A DNA stretch of 64,000 nucleotides from positions 36,737,293 through 36,801,292 of the forward strand of contig CP099839.1 of assembly GCA_030062745.1 (NCBI GenBank). The letters run 5' to 3'. This document shows positions 19,911 through 31,539 of the stretch, piece after piece. Each line of letters starts with the position of its first letter. Position 1 is the stretch's first letter. The DNA is from Capitulum mitella. Taxonomy: Eukaryota; Arthropoda; Thecostraca; Pollicipedomorpha; Pollicipedidae. The notes under the pieces were generated by a model. The model made no database searches, was not told the origin of the DNA, and worked only from the letters and a program-made list of their open reading frames with translations. The position numbers and the translations under genes are program-made.

Positions 19911-20678
19911 GCAGATGGGCAGTCTCAGCATCGAAGGCTGAGATTCCCATCTGCGCCCTGCACTTGAGCATCGTCGCAAACCACTCGCCATACAACGATG
20001 CGCTCCTGTGGGTCACACTCAGTCCCTCATTCCTGTAGTTCGATGGAAGAGATCTTGTCCCGCCACCGCCATCACGGGCCCTGAGGACTAAAAATGGCAC
20101 CTGTTATAATGACAGAAAGCTCGGTTACCTACCAGCCCAGGCGATGTGGGGCCATTTCTCCGCACAACTTTGCACGACAAAATGAAAAAAAATTAAATGG
20201 CGACATTTAAACTTCAGCTGCCTTCCAACGTGCCAACCATATGTACCGGGGCCCATAAGAGCAGCTGCGCCTCCCTGAAACACGATGACATTTCCCTTGG
20301 TCCATTTCTAAATACGTCTCTGCTTGGGGCCTCAGGCGCAGATTCAACGAGGGGGGCGACGGGGACGATTGTCCCCCCCAGGCCTGAGAAGGGCCCCAAC
20401 GAAAGGGATTCCGAAGGGACCCCTCTCGCAGTCAAAAAGGGCCCCGAAGGGGCCTCGTGAAAACGTGAAAACTTTACGGGGCCCATATGAAAACGTGACC
20501 GGTTCTTGATGAAGTCAGGGTCCTCTGAGAAGGTTAGATGGATGTCCTTTGCCATACTAGGTGCTACAGATCTCCTAATTCTACAGATTTTACACTCCAT
20601 ATTAAAAAAGATTTAAGCGGCACCCGTAACCATTCATCGTCGGTCAAGCAAGTACACCATTACCTTTGAGCACCAAGA
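19911..20678. other. Intergenic, probable repeat remnants
   Basis: Contains CAGGCGCAGATTCAACGAGG at about 20,334, which looks like the terminus of another hAT-like repeat, followed by GC-rich sequence. No gene is recognised. Confidence 0.45.
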
Positions 20679-20712
20679 CAGGGCCTATTTTAGTATGGTA
20701 ACTGGGGGAGGG
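20679..20712 (+). repeat. Orphan transposon terminus of the 22.9-30.2 kb hAT-like type
   Basis: CAGGGCCTATTTTA followed by ACTGGGGGAGGGGG is the same terminal motif as the ends at 22,879 and 30,173. The adjacent 8-mer is CACCAAGA. No right end with that flanking 8-mer was found, so this is an isolated end or part of a disrupted copy. Confidence 0.7.
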
Positions 20713-21870
20713 GGAATCCCTACCAGTGACCGCCAAATCCCCTCCTCCCGTAGGCAGCAAAATCCACACAGTGAAACCGTTGTTTTGCCAGCAGCGCACG
20801 CCCGACGAGGTCTTTGGCACGTTTAAGGAAGAGACTTCCAATAGAATATATGTATAGTGAGGAATCTATTCGTAAATAAAAAAAAGAAAATCGAAAACGA
20901 GCGCATAGTTTTGTAAAATCAGACAGGCTTCAAATTTCGTCATCTAGAATTTGCTTGGCGTAGATGAGTGCAAAGATTTGGGCAAGGATGTCACCAATAA
21001 ATGCTCTTCATGCTTGCGTCGATTCTGCTGGATTCCATTCTAACTGGTTCGATCTCATAAACTGCTGCGACCGCAAGCGAAATAAACAGATCGCGCAGAA
21101 ATGCGGCGAATCCGGCTGTCGGTCCCATGGGTACAGAAACGCGAGAAGACAGCCTTTGGCCAGCTTGCCCGTACCCCAAAACCCCAAAACTCCTAGGTCC
21201 CACAGGTACGCCACAAGGCGCATGCGTTTCTCGGACGCACCCGTCGCTTTTTTGGCCGCTTGCCACGCTGCGCATTCGAGGCCATTTGCGCGTGCGAATT
21301 TTGCATTCGAATCAAGTTCTGGCCAACAAGCTGGTCAAAATGACCCTGGGACCGCCCAAGGACCGCATTGCACGTTTCATTGTCAGCAAACGGTTTCTGT
21401 TTGTTGAACCAAACGCCAGCAGTCTGGTCTTCGCAAAATTCTCATGCCAGCAGCCAACCACCGTTTCACAGTCATGCTGCGCACTTCAGAAAAGTTCCTG
21501 TTGAACGGTTGAGCAAGCAGCCCACAGTATTGTTTCACAATCGCGCTGCGAGCTTCCATGGAAAGAGACAGTCCTCGACCGGATGGTCTGCCTGTATGTC
21601 CTCGCACTTCGCGTTCGGATATTTGCTCGCTTTGAGCACGGTGAGTTATTGAAATGTAAACGAGCGCAGTGCGCTCCAATCAGAATCTTTTTACACAGCT
21701 AATATCAACCAATTTCCCTTCATGCAGCGCCCTGAGGTGCAAAGCAGTCACTGACACATTCCTGCTCTGTTTTCTGTTTTCCCAGGTCCCCAGGTGGGAC
21801 AAGTACAAAATGTGCTTTTTTATATTTCATCCCCGTCAATTTTTACAATTTCTGTCTCTGTGAAGATCGC
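20713..21870. other. Intergenic stretch, nothing recognised
   Basis: Mixed-composition sequence. Several open frames exist on both strands, but none shows a family motif or splice structure. Confidence 0.45.
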
Positions 21871-22340
21871 TCGCATTTTCTGTTCCGTCGGTGTCTGCGA
21901 GTCTTCCTCGGTGCCCCTGGACCTCCATCCGTTTCGGTTAATCTCCTATGATCTAGCTCAATCTCTATTAGTCTCTGTTGATCTCCTTTGGTCTCCATCA
22001 GTCTATCAGTTTTTTCGGTCTCACTCAAACTCGTTTGGTGTCTGTCGGTCTCTGTGGGTCTCAATCCATCTTCGTTGATTTCTTTTGGCTGTTACCGGTC
22101 TCCACCGCTCTCCGCCGGTCTCTGTCGATCTCCGTCGGTCCGTCGCTCTCTGCCAATCTCCGCCGGTCTCCTCGGTGTCCCTCTATCTCCCCCACATTCA
22201 CCCAGTCTTTCGTTGTTCCCCCACAAGCACTGTCGTTTCTGTTTGTCTCTGCCTTTTTCTGTCTCAGACAGAAATTCTCCGTATCTGTTTCTGTCTGCCA
22301 ATGTCGGTCCGTCTCTGTGTAAGCCTGTTTGTGCTTGTCT
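21870..22340. repeat. Pyrimidine-rich degenerate GGTCTC/GGTCTCTGTC repeat
   Basis: GGTCTC, CGGTCTCTGTC and GATCTCC-like words recur every 10-12 bases across about 450 bp, with strong C+T bias on the plus strand. It is low-complexity satellite-like DNA. Its long open frames on both strands are artefacts of the repeat. Confidence 0.8.
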
Positions 22341-22870
22341 ATTTGCATCTATATGTGACCGAACCTTTATGCCTATTACAGCGGCATTATTTAGTCATGT
22401 AGCGTATTTGAAATCTTGAAATTGGAGGCTGTGTCAAGGTCAAACCGAGCAAGATGGAATGATACAGTTGTAACTTAACAGCAAGAGAAGTTGATTGTCG
22501 ATAGTGGTCAGCAAAACGCGCCACGCAGACCCTTTTTTGCGTTTTTGTTTGAATCGACCACGAGACACACCAGAGAGTTATACAGACGTGTTAACAATTG
22601 ACTGAGGAACATGGCGGTAGTATCTAAAATGGCATGCCTCCAATGGTGACGCCACAGTCTTCAGTCAGACACGAATACCTCGAAATGTATCGATTTTCCG
22701 CAAAATTACGATTTGCACCGGTTTACCTGATGCGTCTTACCAGCACAAGTTAGGTGAGTTACTATCTTTATGTTATGACAGCACCAAGGTGATGAAAATC
22801 CACTCGTTCCATTGGTGTTTATTTCGCCAAAAATCTCACCCTCCATGCCATCGCAATCACACTGCAAACA
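22341..22870. other. Intergenic flank of the hAT-like element
   Basis: No gene or repeat recognised; it represents the pre-insertion locus on the left side. Confidence 0.4.
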
Positions 22871-22987
22871 CAGAGGACCAGGGCCTATTTTAAGGAAAAA
22901 TGACTGCGGGGGCAATGCTGCGAACGAGACGCCTTGGCTGAGCCACCCCCCCCGGCATTTGTGTTCTCCTTATTGAGTTTTGTCCAC

Positions 22988-22990
<3 letters not shown>

Positions 22991-23074
<84 letters not shown>

Positions 23075-23084
23075 TCCTAAGGAA

Positions 23085-23130
<46 letters not shown>
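22991..23130. repeat. (AT)n microsatellite with central interruption
   Basis: Two (TA)n arms flank ATTCCTAAGGAAAGGACA. The whole block is self-complementary and could form a long hairpin or cruciform. It lies inside the 3' part of the hAT-like element. Confidence 0.97.
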
Positions 23131-23133
<3 letters not shown>

Positions 23134-25530
23134 GCGAATTACGATGAACACTTCCACAGCGCTCTGTCATTAACTGTTATGTCCTTTGGAGGAAATCATG
23201 TGTGCAAAATATGGCCTTGGTCCAGCACTCTTAAGCACTTTCACACGAAGACTGCATGTCGTTTGTGCTGGATTTTATTTTATTTCGATGAAATTCGCGC
23301 CGGCTTTTGTGCATTCCGAGCCCATTAAATTCAAAGAACACCATTTCATTTATCCCCAGCAAGAACTCATTCTCCATGGACTTGTGATCCCTGAGAGATT
23401 CGCTCAGGGAGAGATGTGTCTGAAATGCCTCCAAACGTGTTTTGTGCTTCAGTTTTTTAAACCAAGCGCACGATATGCATAAAATGCACATCATAGTACT
23501 CATTTTGACACACTGGATCGAAAGACACTTCGCATTCTGTCTCAGGCCATAGGTCACTGGCCCTGTCGGCAGCAGTGTGGCTTAGGTGGGAATGATACTT
23601 CAGTCCTCTTAGCGGTCTCGGGGTTCTGGCGACGATGCTATTCGACGACTTGCAGCAGGTACTGCTTTTGCCCTTCATCCTTCGTCAGTACCTTGTTGTA
23701 TACTTGGATAAGAGCCACAGCTCGTTCGGCGAAGTCGCTAACTACCGCGATCCCGCACAGGACTTCCTTAGCGTTCGTGAAGCCAGGTGCTGTCTCCCAA
23801 TCAGCGGGATCGGCGGCAAGGAAGTCCACCTTGATGCCGTAGGCTTTCAGGTTGCCCACCGACTTTGCGGTAATGAAGTCGACGATGATCTTCCTGGGAC
23901 GAGAACCTCCTTTTCTGCGAGATCCATCTGCGCTCGCTGGGAGGACTCTCCGATCCCTGTTCCTGGAGTGCCGCGATCATCCTCGTCTTCATCTCACACG
24001 GTATGCCCTCGTCGAAGAACGACACACCAGCCAGTTCTTCGCTGGGGCACCATAATAGGTGATTGTTATAATAAATCATATGTCGACTATAATGTCATAA
24101 TAGATAATACGTGATCGGCAAACTCCTTGGAGATCCCCTTCGAAATTTTAGCATTCACATCAGGCTTTGCAGAACGGCCAGGTCGTGCACGGAAGCGCTG
24201 ACCGCCGATGAAGAGCAGAACCATGCACTGACGTACAAAACAACTATGAAAGAGACGAAGTGCTTGAGTGCTCCCAATTCACTGAGAGTCACGGAGAACT
24301 GATGGCAAAGCAAGAAGATCTTGATCCCGCAGATTATGCGCTCCATCCATCTGGCGCGATGGAACCATCTATCTGGCACGTTGGAGAGTACCTGGCTGGG
24401 GAACTTGATTCGCCGTGGAGGCTCTTGACCAAAGAGGATAATCGAGACCTCAAAGAACCAACGATAATCATCGCTAGGCTGGATTTCGGCGAGCTTCTCA
24501 CGGCAGAAGGCGACGAAACGATCATTGGAAGAGAAAAACGTCTCGGCCACTGCTGGCTCCAGGTCTTTATACACCATAGGTTCAAACTTGTTCTAATCAA
24601 TGAGCCTCCATCTCTTCTTGAAGCTCTTAAACAAGGAGATTGCGGTCCCGAGGAAGGACCGAAGCGCGAGGAGAAAGCCGCCTCTGCCACCAGTTCGACG
24701 ATATGATGACGACAAGCAAAGTGAATAGGCCGTCACTCAAGCTTCTGCTGAAGAAGCGTGTTTGCTCCCACAACTTGTCCAGTATTGCTGGAGGTGGTGT
24801 CGAAGCTCATGCCGACGACGTTGTCCGAAACCTCCCAGTCTTCCAGACAAAGCGCGACAACGTCGGCTGGCGTTGCTCCGGCTCTACTTGCAACTTCCAA
24901 ACACCGAAGAGCTCGGCGGCACTTCTTGGACCGGTTACAACGACAGAGTCGATCCACCTTTTCCTTTCCATCGTCAGTAACAGTCTGCCGTCCAGGGACG
25001 GCGGATTGCATTTTCGGCTGGGGGGGCAAGCTCTGTCGGATCAACAACCGACCTCATTTGGGTTACCTTCGTCTCCCATCCCGAAAAAAACAACTGAACT
25101 TCGTTTTTTTGCTATCGCCGAATTTTTCTTTAAATAAGCAAACCTTTTTTCCAGGTTTTGGCGCTAGTGCATACTTATTTTCTCCAACATGCGTTGATTT
25201 TTCTGTTCAGGTCTGTACCCATTGCCATTTTTCAGGTCTTTGACTTTGGGCATCCATCTTCAAAATGGCGAATGATGCAAACTTCTGCTTGTTATTATGT
25301 TCGCGTTTATATCACGAATTCAACATTATTATGAAATGCATTTGTAAATGTTTGAAAGGCAGTTTCCTCCCACAACATTAAATTATAACTCGACGCTTAG
25401 TAACAAAGCTCCTACAGACTATCATACGAGAACGAAATCATTATCTCAAGCACTTGCCAAAGCAGCTTTGCCTGTCCCCCACACACACATAACGTGACAA
25501 TGCCAGAGCCAAATCTCTCACATAATGGAT

Positions 25531-27960
25531 CAGGGGCGTAGTCAGGATTCCGCCCAGGGGGAGGGCAAATCGGATCAAGGGGATCCTCGAAACCAATGGG
25601 AGCCCTCGCCAAGGGCGGGTCCAAGATTTCGCTAAGGCGGGGGTGGAGGCAAATGGTTAGCGCGGGGCCCCCATTTTTTGCCCTCCAGATATGGAAAATG
25701 ATGTAATTCTGCTTTTTACGCAATAAGGTGACCAAAAAACTCGAACGCGTCATCTTATTTGAAAAAATCCTGCGTTTTATTTCCGAACACAGTGCCCGAA
25801 ATATCACAAAAATGGCGAGATTTTAGGCGGCTCCGTCCTCCCTTCATTTTAAATGTCGTGTCTGTATCTGATTCATTAGCCCGTCTGTGCCCCCCCCCCC
25901 CCACAATCCCGTAGCTTCTGGATCTGTTTTAGTTTAGGTTAGTTTAGTTTAGTTTAGTTCAGTTTAGGTCAGCTTAGTTTAGGTTCCCTCTTGCAGTTAC
26001 AGGGGCACTTTTGGTGGTCTCGGGGTGTCTGCCGTGCCAGGATCCTCTAGTGGTCTCGGGTTCCTTTTACCAATTCACGTGTCCCGCGGGACGTCTCAGG
26101 TGCTCCTTTGGAAGTTTCCCATCTAGAAGTTTCAGGACGCTTAAACTATCTCGGATTCGTTCCTGTTGTCCCTGAGACGTTTTTGCCGTCTAAAGAGCCC
26201 CTCAGGCACTAAAAAGAGCCCTGTGTAAGCCTCTCTCTGCTGTGACAGGGGCGCCTCTTGCAATCGTCTAAGTCCTTTGGCCATTTCACGAGCAGTCTGG
26301 ACGTCTCAACGTCTAGTATTTCCAGGGCCCCTCTGGTCGTCTCAGTGGCCCCTATTGCTAGGGACTTTTAGTAAGCAGTCTCAAAGGTCCCTCTCTAACA
26401 GTCTCAGTGGACCCCCTGCGGTCCTGGGTACACCTCTTATCGCCTCTGGGAAACATTTTTGCCATCTCAGGGGCCCTTTGGCAGTTACAAAGCACTATTT
26501 GGCAATTTCAGGGCCCCTGTGCAGTGTCATAGACCCTCTGAACGTGTCCGGTGGTCCCTATGGCTGTGTTAGGGGTCTTCCTCTGTTACATGAGGTATGT
26601 CTGGCAGTCTTTTGGGACCCCTCTAGCCGTAACAACCCTAGCCGTTTTGTTGGCGCTTCATGGGCCTCGCTGGCAGTCTCAGAGGGATCTTGCCCGTGCC
26701 AGGAACCCACTTATTACATTCGGGGACCCTCTGTCCGCCCAGCGCCCCCATAAAGCCCAAATACCGTTTCAGAGGCACTCTTATCGTCATTGTCTCGCAG
26801 GGGTCTTGCGACCTTTTTGTCGTTCTCAGGGGTCATCTGCGGTGTACAGGCCCATCTTGCCGTCCCAGAAACCACCTGGCCTTCCCGGGGACCCCTGACA
26901 GCATCAAGAACCCAAAGATTTCAAAAAGACCAATGTAGCCCATTTGTGGCTCCTCTCGAGACTGAGTAGGTTATCGACGAATCCCCATTCAGTGGGCCCC
27001 TCTGGCTGGCCAGGGTCTCCTTATGCCGTGTCAGGCACCATCTAAAGTTCTTTCCGTCTCAAGCGCCTCTCTGGCAATGTTAGCGGTCTCATGGACCCTT
27101 TGCCGTGTTGGTGCCCTTTGCAGTCCCAGGCGCCCTCGAAGAGTTCCAAGGACCCTTCTTTCTATCTTAGGGGCCATCTTACCGTGTCAGGGTCTCATTA
27201 ACCCTCCCGGAGGCCCTCTGACTACATCAAGAACCTTCCGCTTTTCACTCACAGGGGTCCCCTAGGGACTAAGTCATCATCTTGGCCGTCTCAGGGGCCC
27301 TATGAGCCATCTGGCGGTCTCGGGACCAGTCTGCCGTACTGCGACCCTGTTGTGGTCTCAGAGGCCCTTTGGGAGCTTCAGGGACCCTCTATGCGTCTCA
27401 GAGGTCATCTAGCCCTCCAGGAGGCCTCTCTGACTGCATCAAGAGCATGTCAGTTTTTTGTAGAGACCCCGTGAAGCTCATACGGGGCTCTCCTCAGGGG
27501 GGAGGGGGCGGCCACCTCAATTGCTCCCCCTTTGGATCCGCGCCTGGCCCTCGTAATGAGTGGGACCCGATGTGGTTAAAATTACTGTCGGTTTGTAAAG
27601 GTACCTCGTTGAAGTGTAAACGGGCCCATGCTCACCAGTAACGACTTTCCTGGCGACCTGGCGGGAGCCTGTTACAGGTCGGCAGGGGCATCTGTACAGG
27701 AAAGCAGGGGCTCCTGAACAATCGTTTAGGGGCACCTGTTGGCCAGGGGGCCACTGCCTGTCTGTAGAGGGCATTCTATCTGTCTGTTAAGGGCTCATGT
27801 CGACCTCTGGAGGCAGGGGCAGGGCCCTATTTCCAGACCGAAAGGAGGTCCCTTCAGAGGCTGGCAGGGGTCCTTTATGGGTCTACAGGGGGCCCTCCTG
27901 AAACAAGCTGTGAATTCCCCTACAAGCAAGCAGGGGCCTTTAGCGCTCATTCAGACCATG
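25531..27960. mobile_element. Interspersed repeat, family A, copy 2, nested in the hAT-like element
   Basis: Starts with CAGGGGCGTAGTCAGGATTC at 25,531. It continues through a 5' unique part (GCGCGGGGCCCCCATTTTTTG) and a degenerate ~30-bp array (26,000-27,480), then the ACAGG.CGGCAGGGG array (27,640-27,960), collinear with 17,639-19,910. A short TTTAG-type repeat is inserted at 25,925-25,985. No matching right terminus was identified; the boundary with host element sequence is about 28,090-28,110, where a run of ten G precedes CGGCCGCCCC. Confidence 0.78.
25925..25985 (+). repeat. Short TTTAG/TTTAGG-type tandem repeat
   Basis: About ten imperfect units of AGTTTAGTTT/AGGTTAG. It is absent from the corresponding position of the other family A copy, so it is an insertion or local expansion. 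Confidence 0.8.
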
Positions 27961-30181
27961 GGCCTCTCTTCATAGCACAAAGCCTTCTTGTACATTCAGA
28001 GTACGTTTTCTTTCGGTTCGTACATCGATTTTTTTCTTTTTCTTATAGCGTAAGGCTGATTTTTCACGATTTTGCTTGATGCAGTGGCCGAAATTTCTGG
28101 GGGGGGGGCGGCCGCCCCTCCTGCCCCCCTTTTCCGCCGTCGCTGCTGCCGTCCCAGTGGACCACCAGGTTGGGTGACGCGGAGAAAGAATGCTAGATTT
28201 CGTCCGCAATGGCTTTCCTCTGCGATCTACGTGTCCGCCTCGCTGAGCTTCTGTGATCACCAGTTCAGAGGAGTCGTGGCCGAGGGCCGAATACGTCGCC
28301 GATAGGAAGTGGATTGCAGAGCGATCATTGAGCTTGGTCCGATCGAGGGCTGCTGCCTGACCAGGAGTGGCGATGTTCTTGGCTCTCCTGCAGGGCCGCT
28401 TCGAAGGCATGGCCAAGGGCTGCGGGTCATCCTGGTCTGTCAGTTGTGTGTTGTTGGTAGGCGAGTATTCCAGCTGGGCAGTTGCCTCATGCTCGGTCTG
28501 CTGTTTAATCCAACGGCGGGCCCTTTAAAGCTTTGGCCTACTGTTGTCGTTGAAGAGCTCGCTCCTCCTTTTCAGAAGGGAACTTATCGAATACCACCAT
28601 GACGCCTCGGCGACCTGGCTCCCTTTGGGCCTAGAGAATGTCTTTATCCTCTTGGTTTTGATGATCTTAATGGTGCCGACAAGGGCAAGGTAAGAAAGAT
28701 TGTTAAGGTTGTCCCTAAATCCATTCTTCTTGTCAATTTCCGGGGTGAACCTCCAGAATTTGCTTTTGGTACTGGTCAAGCTTCCTGCTGAGCTTCTTTA
28801 TCACGTTCCGCTCCGGTGCAGTGAGAATACGGGCTTTGTTCCACACCTTCATCATTTCGCGGACGATCTGTGTTTTGACGTACCTCTGGGTAAGCCTATC
28901 CACACGGTGGGACTGAAAATATTGCTGCAGCACTTCTCCACGCGAAGGCAGTTCTGAGCACCGGTCAACCAAAATTTGTCTTTTTTCTCGTGGTGCAGCC
29001 ATAGTGGCACAGACTTCCGTTATAAAAGGTACTTTCTGCATTGACGCAGATGGTCCTTAAATATCCTGACGTCTAAGAACGCGCGGGAAATTGCCAGACC
29101 GGCACCGCGGGTTGCCGTGGCATGGCAAGGCGTGGTACTTCAAATATATAAGTTACAGTCTGCAAACGATGGCCAGAATATTGGCGAGATGTTGCGGCAG
29201 CTTCGATTCTTCCCTAAATGAGACAGTAGGTTGCCAGTCCGGGATAGTTTCTGTTGATCTAATCTATCCCCAAAATACATTTTCTCACCGAATTTTGGCC
29301 ATATGTTTTTCAGCACTGCGCAGAAGTGTAAAAGCTGTCTCAACACAGGCAGAACAAACTTCTCCATTTCCAGGTTATCGGCCCCAAAATAAAAAAGTCA
29401 CCTCAGACTGAAATATCCGCCTTAGGCCCGCCTCAGTGAGATATCATCAACATTCGTCATTATCTGCAGTCTGGGCCATGTCATGTTCGTTAAGCAGATG
29501 AAGCATGCTCATGGGATGCTCAAACCCATGCACTAGGAGCAGCAAGATTGACGGTTTTAATATATGAGTGATTAATTTTCCGTTTTCCTCGCGTAAAACT
29601 CGGGTTTAACCGCCTAGTTCAATGAACTACCAATCAGGTACTGGGATTTTAGCAGGGTTTTCGGATCAGGATGATTGGTGATGACTACAGCACTGCTGGA
29701 CTGTTACCGCATTCATATAAACGTTATCTCACCATAGCGAAACCGCCCTGCGCACCAGCTCGCCCTTCAGTTTTCTTGCTCTTGAACACCTCAAAGATGA
29801 TTATCAATCATCATTTTTAACGTGCTTACGATGCAATGAAACGCCTTGGCCGCCCACCAGACAATCGCGGCATCGGGTGCCAGCGTACTAATTACGAAAC
29901 ACGCTCGCCAGCGGCCACTAGGTGTGCCTGCAATACGTATTATAAAGTGATGCTTCTAAGTGTGCTCCCACATTACTCAGTGATTAAACACATCCTTCGT
30001 TGATAAGATGCTGCTTTGCGAGCGCAGCGCTTTATGGAATACCTTCCTGGGTACGCTAGTACACCTGGCTGTTTTTTTCTTTGCATGGGCAAAGGATCTT
30101 GACTGGGGGGGCAAAGTGTCCGAGTGGGGGGGCATTTGCCCCCCCCCCAGTTAACATGTTAAAATAGGCCCTGCAGAGGAC

Positions 30182-31350
30182 CCTAAAACTGAAAATGCGT
30201 CCAATTTGAGCGCGTGCCGCGGCTACCCCGTTTACTGGACGAGGTCGGCGCCATGGAATGATATGCAGTCGGTACCTCGTGATGCGGGACTACAAAGTCA
30301 CCGAGCCATTAGTCGAAGCCATTAGTTGGACGACAAAGTCACCGAAGCTTCAGTTTAGTGTTACCCTATTTTGCAAAGCTTGCAAAACGGTTTTTTAGAG
30401 TTCCCGTAGCTAGCACACGTCACGTACTGGTTCCCGCGCGCCATGTTTTATATGGCGTTTCTCCAACCGATCTTGTATCGAACGGACCAGGTTTGGTCTC
30501 AGTACGATCCGCGGCTGGCGACATTATGCGCTGGGGAAAGGTTTCGAGCTCACTTGGAAGTGGGCGATTTCACCTCCTGCATCGGTTCATGTGGCGTTGC
30601 TTGGCCGGGACGGCCGAGGCACACCTGATCATCGTTTCGCATCATCGGAACGGCAAAAGAACGGACTTTCAGTTGGTGCCACTTTCGTGTTAGACATTGA
30701 CGCTTCTGCATTCGAAATCCACATGTAAACCATGTTGGGCGCGTGCCGCGGCTACCACGTCCGGCGGATAAGGTCCATTCCGCTGAATGATTTCCTGCCG
30801 CTATTTTGTTGTGGTTGGCCATCGTGTCCTCGGGGTCGTATCTTTGACGATTACCGAGGTCATGACCCCATTTTGAACCCTTGCAAAACGGACATTTTTT
30901 CTTGTTCCCTCGGCCAGCACGCGCCACGTGCCGGTACCGGCTCGGCCTTTTCCGAACAATGCAATGCTCCAATTGATTCGTTGTCGAACGCATCCAGTTT
31001 TGCGTCGGTGCGATCCGCAGTTTTCGAGAATGAGCGCCCGGAAGCGGCGTGCGTTAAGTTTGTCGAAAATATGTCGGGTTTTGCCCAAAATATATGAAAA
31101 CTCTATGGAGGCCTCGAGCGTTCGCCGTGCGTGCTTCAGCCGTCCAGGAGCCCGAAAGTCTTATGCAATGCATTGTGCCACCAAACGAGAGACGACCAAG
31201 TTTCAGCCACGTGCGATCGGTAGTCTCGCCCGTCACCAGTCCGTGAAAACCGAACTCCGACGACGTCAGACAAAACAAGGTGGGAGGAATACCCAAGCCG
31301 TATTTTTATGTTGCTCAGAATTCGAATGACCGAAATCCCCCCCTGTGATT
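30182..31350. repeat. Diverged tandem duplication of about 520 bp
   Basis: GCGTGCCGCGGCTACC occurs at about 30,212 and 30,739. Further on, GCAAAACGG...GTTCCC...CCAGCAC or TAGCACACG, then GTACGATCCGC versus GTGCGATCCGC, recur in the same order (30,377-30,520 and 30,885-31,020). The two units are about 70% alike by eye. Both have open frames, but none matches a known family. Confidence 0.65.
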
Positions 31351-31354
31351 TTCT

Positions 31355-31370
31355 ATTAAAATAGGCCTTG
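31355..31370 (-). repeat. Second orphan transposon terminus (right-hand type)
   Basis: TTAAAATAGGCCTTG is a one-base variant of the right end at 30,173 and is preceded by CCCCCCCTGTGATTTTC, the expected G/C-rich subterminal region. The following 8-mer AAGCCAGG does not match the flank of the left end at 20,679, so the two are not simply one element. Confidence 0.6.
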
Positions 31371-31539
31371 AAGCCAGGTGAAACAAACCATGCCGTCAGG
31401 GGCGTCGCCTCGGATTTTCGATCACGTGGGGACGAACTCCGTATCGGTCGGACAGGCGTCATCTCACCCTATGCTCACCCGTCACTTGCGAGAGTGGGGC
31501 CACAGACGGCGGCCGTGAAACTACGGGCATTGTAGACTC

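Larger units (their letters stand above)
23460..29041 (-). pseudogene. Decayed transposase-like gene of the hAT-like element, split by a nested repeat
   Basis: Read N to C on the minus strand: 29,041-28,700 starts near MAAPREKRQILVDR and contains MMKVWNKARILTAPERNVIK. 28,700-28,525 continues with FRDNLNNLSYLALVGT. 28,416-28,190 has RAKNIATPGQAAALDRTKLN and ALGHDSSEL. Sequence resumes at 25,047-24,733 with CLEDWEVSDNVVGMSFDTTS then SNTG. 24,577-24,155 includes MVYKDLEPAVAETFFSSNDR and RARWMERIICGIKIFLL. 24,079-23,460 has WCPSEELAGVSFFDEGIP and VLTKDEGQKQYLLQVVE. This order matches a TE-associated protein family common in arthropods and cnidarians (family recall, no search run). Frameshifts, stops and the nested insertion make it inactive. 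Confidence 0.8.
22879..30173 (-). mobile_element. hAT-like DNA transposon, 7,295 bp, with target duplication and nested repeat
   Basis: Both ends carry the 15-bp inverted terminus CAGGGCCTATTTTAA, starting at 22,879 and ending at 30,173, followed by G-rich subterminal DNA. The flanking 8-mers CAGAGGAC (22,871-22,878 and 30,174-30,181) are identical, a perfect target duplication. CAGGG ends with 8-bp duplications point to the hAT superfamily. The minus strand encodes a decayed protein (23,460-29,041). Between coding parts lies a copy of repeat family A (25,531 to about 28,110), so at least two insertion events are layered. AT microsatellite DNA fills 22,991-23,130. Confidence 0.88.

Noticed and set aside
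17630..20600. Numerous plus- and minus-strand frames rich in Pro/Gly/Arg/Ser
   Set aside because: They come from the degenerate 30-bp arrays of repeat family A and show no domain.
22991..23130. Replication origin or regulatory hairpin
   Set aside because: An (AT)n microsatellite with the same look as four others in the window; nothing specific supports an origin.
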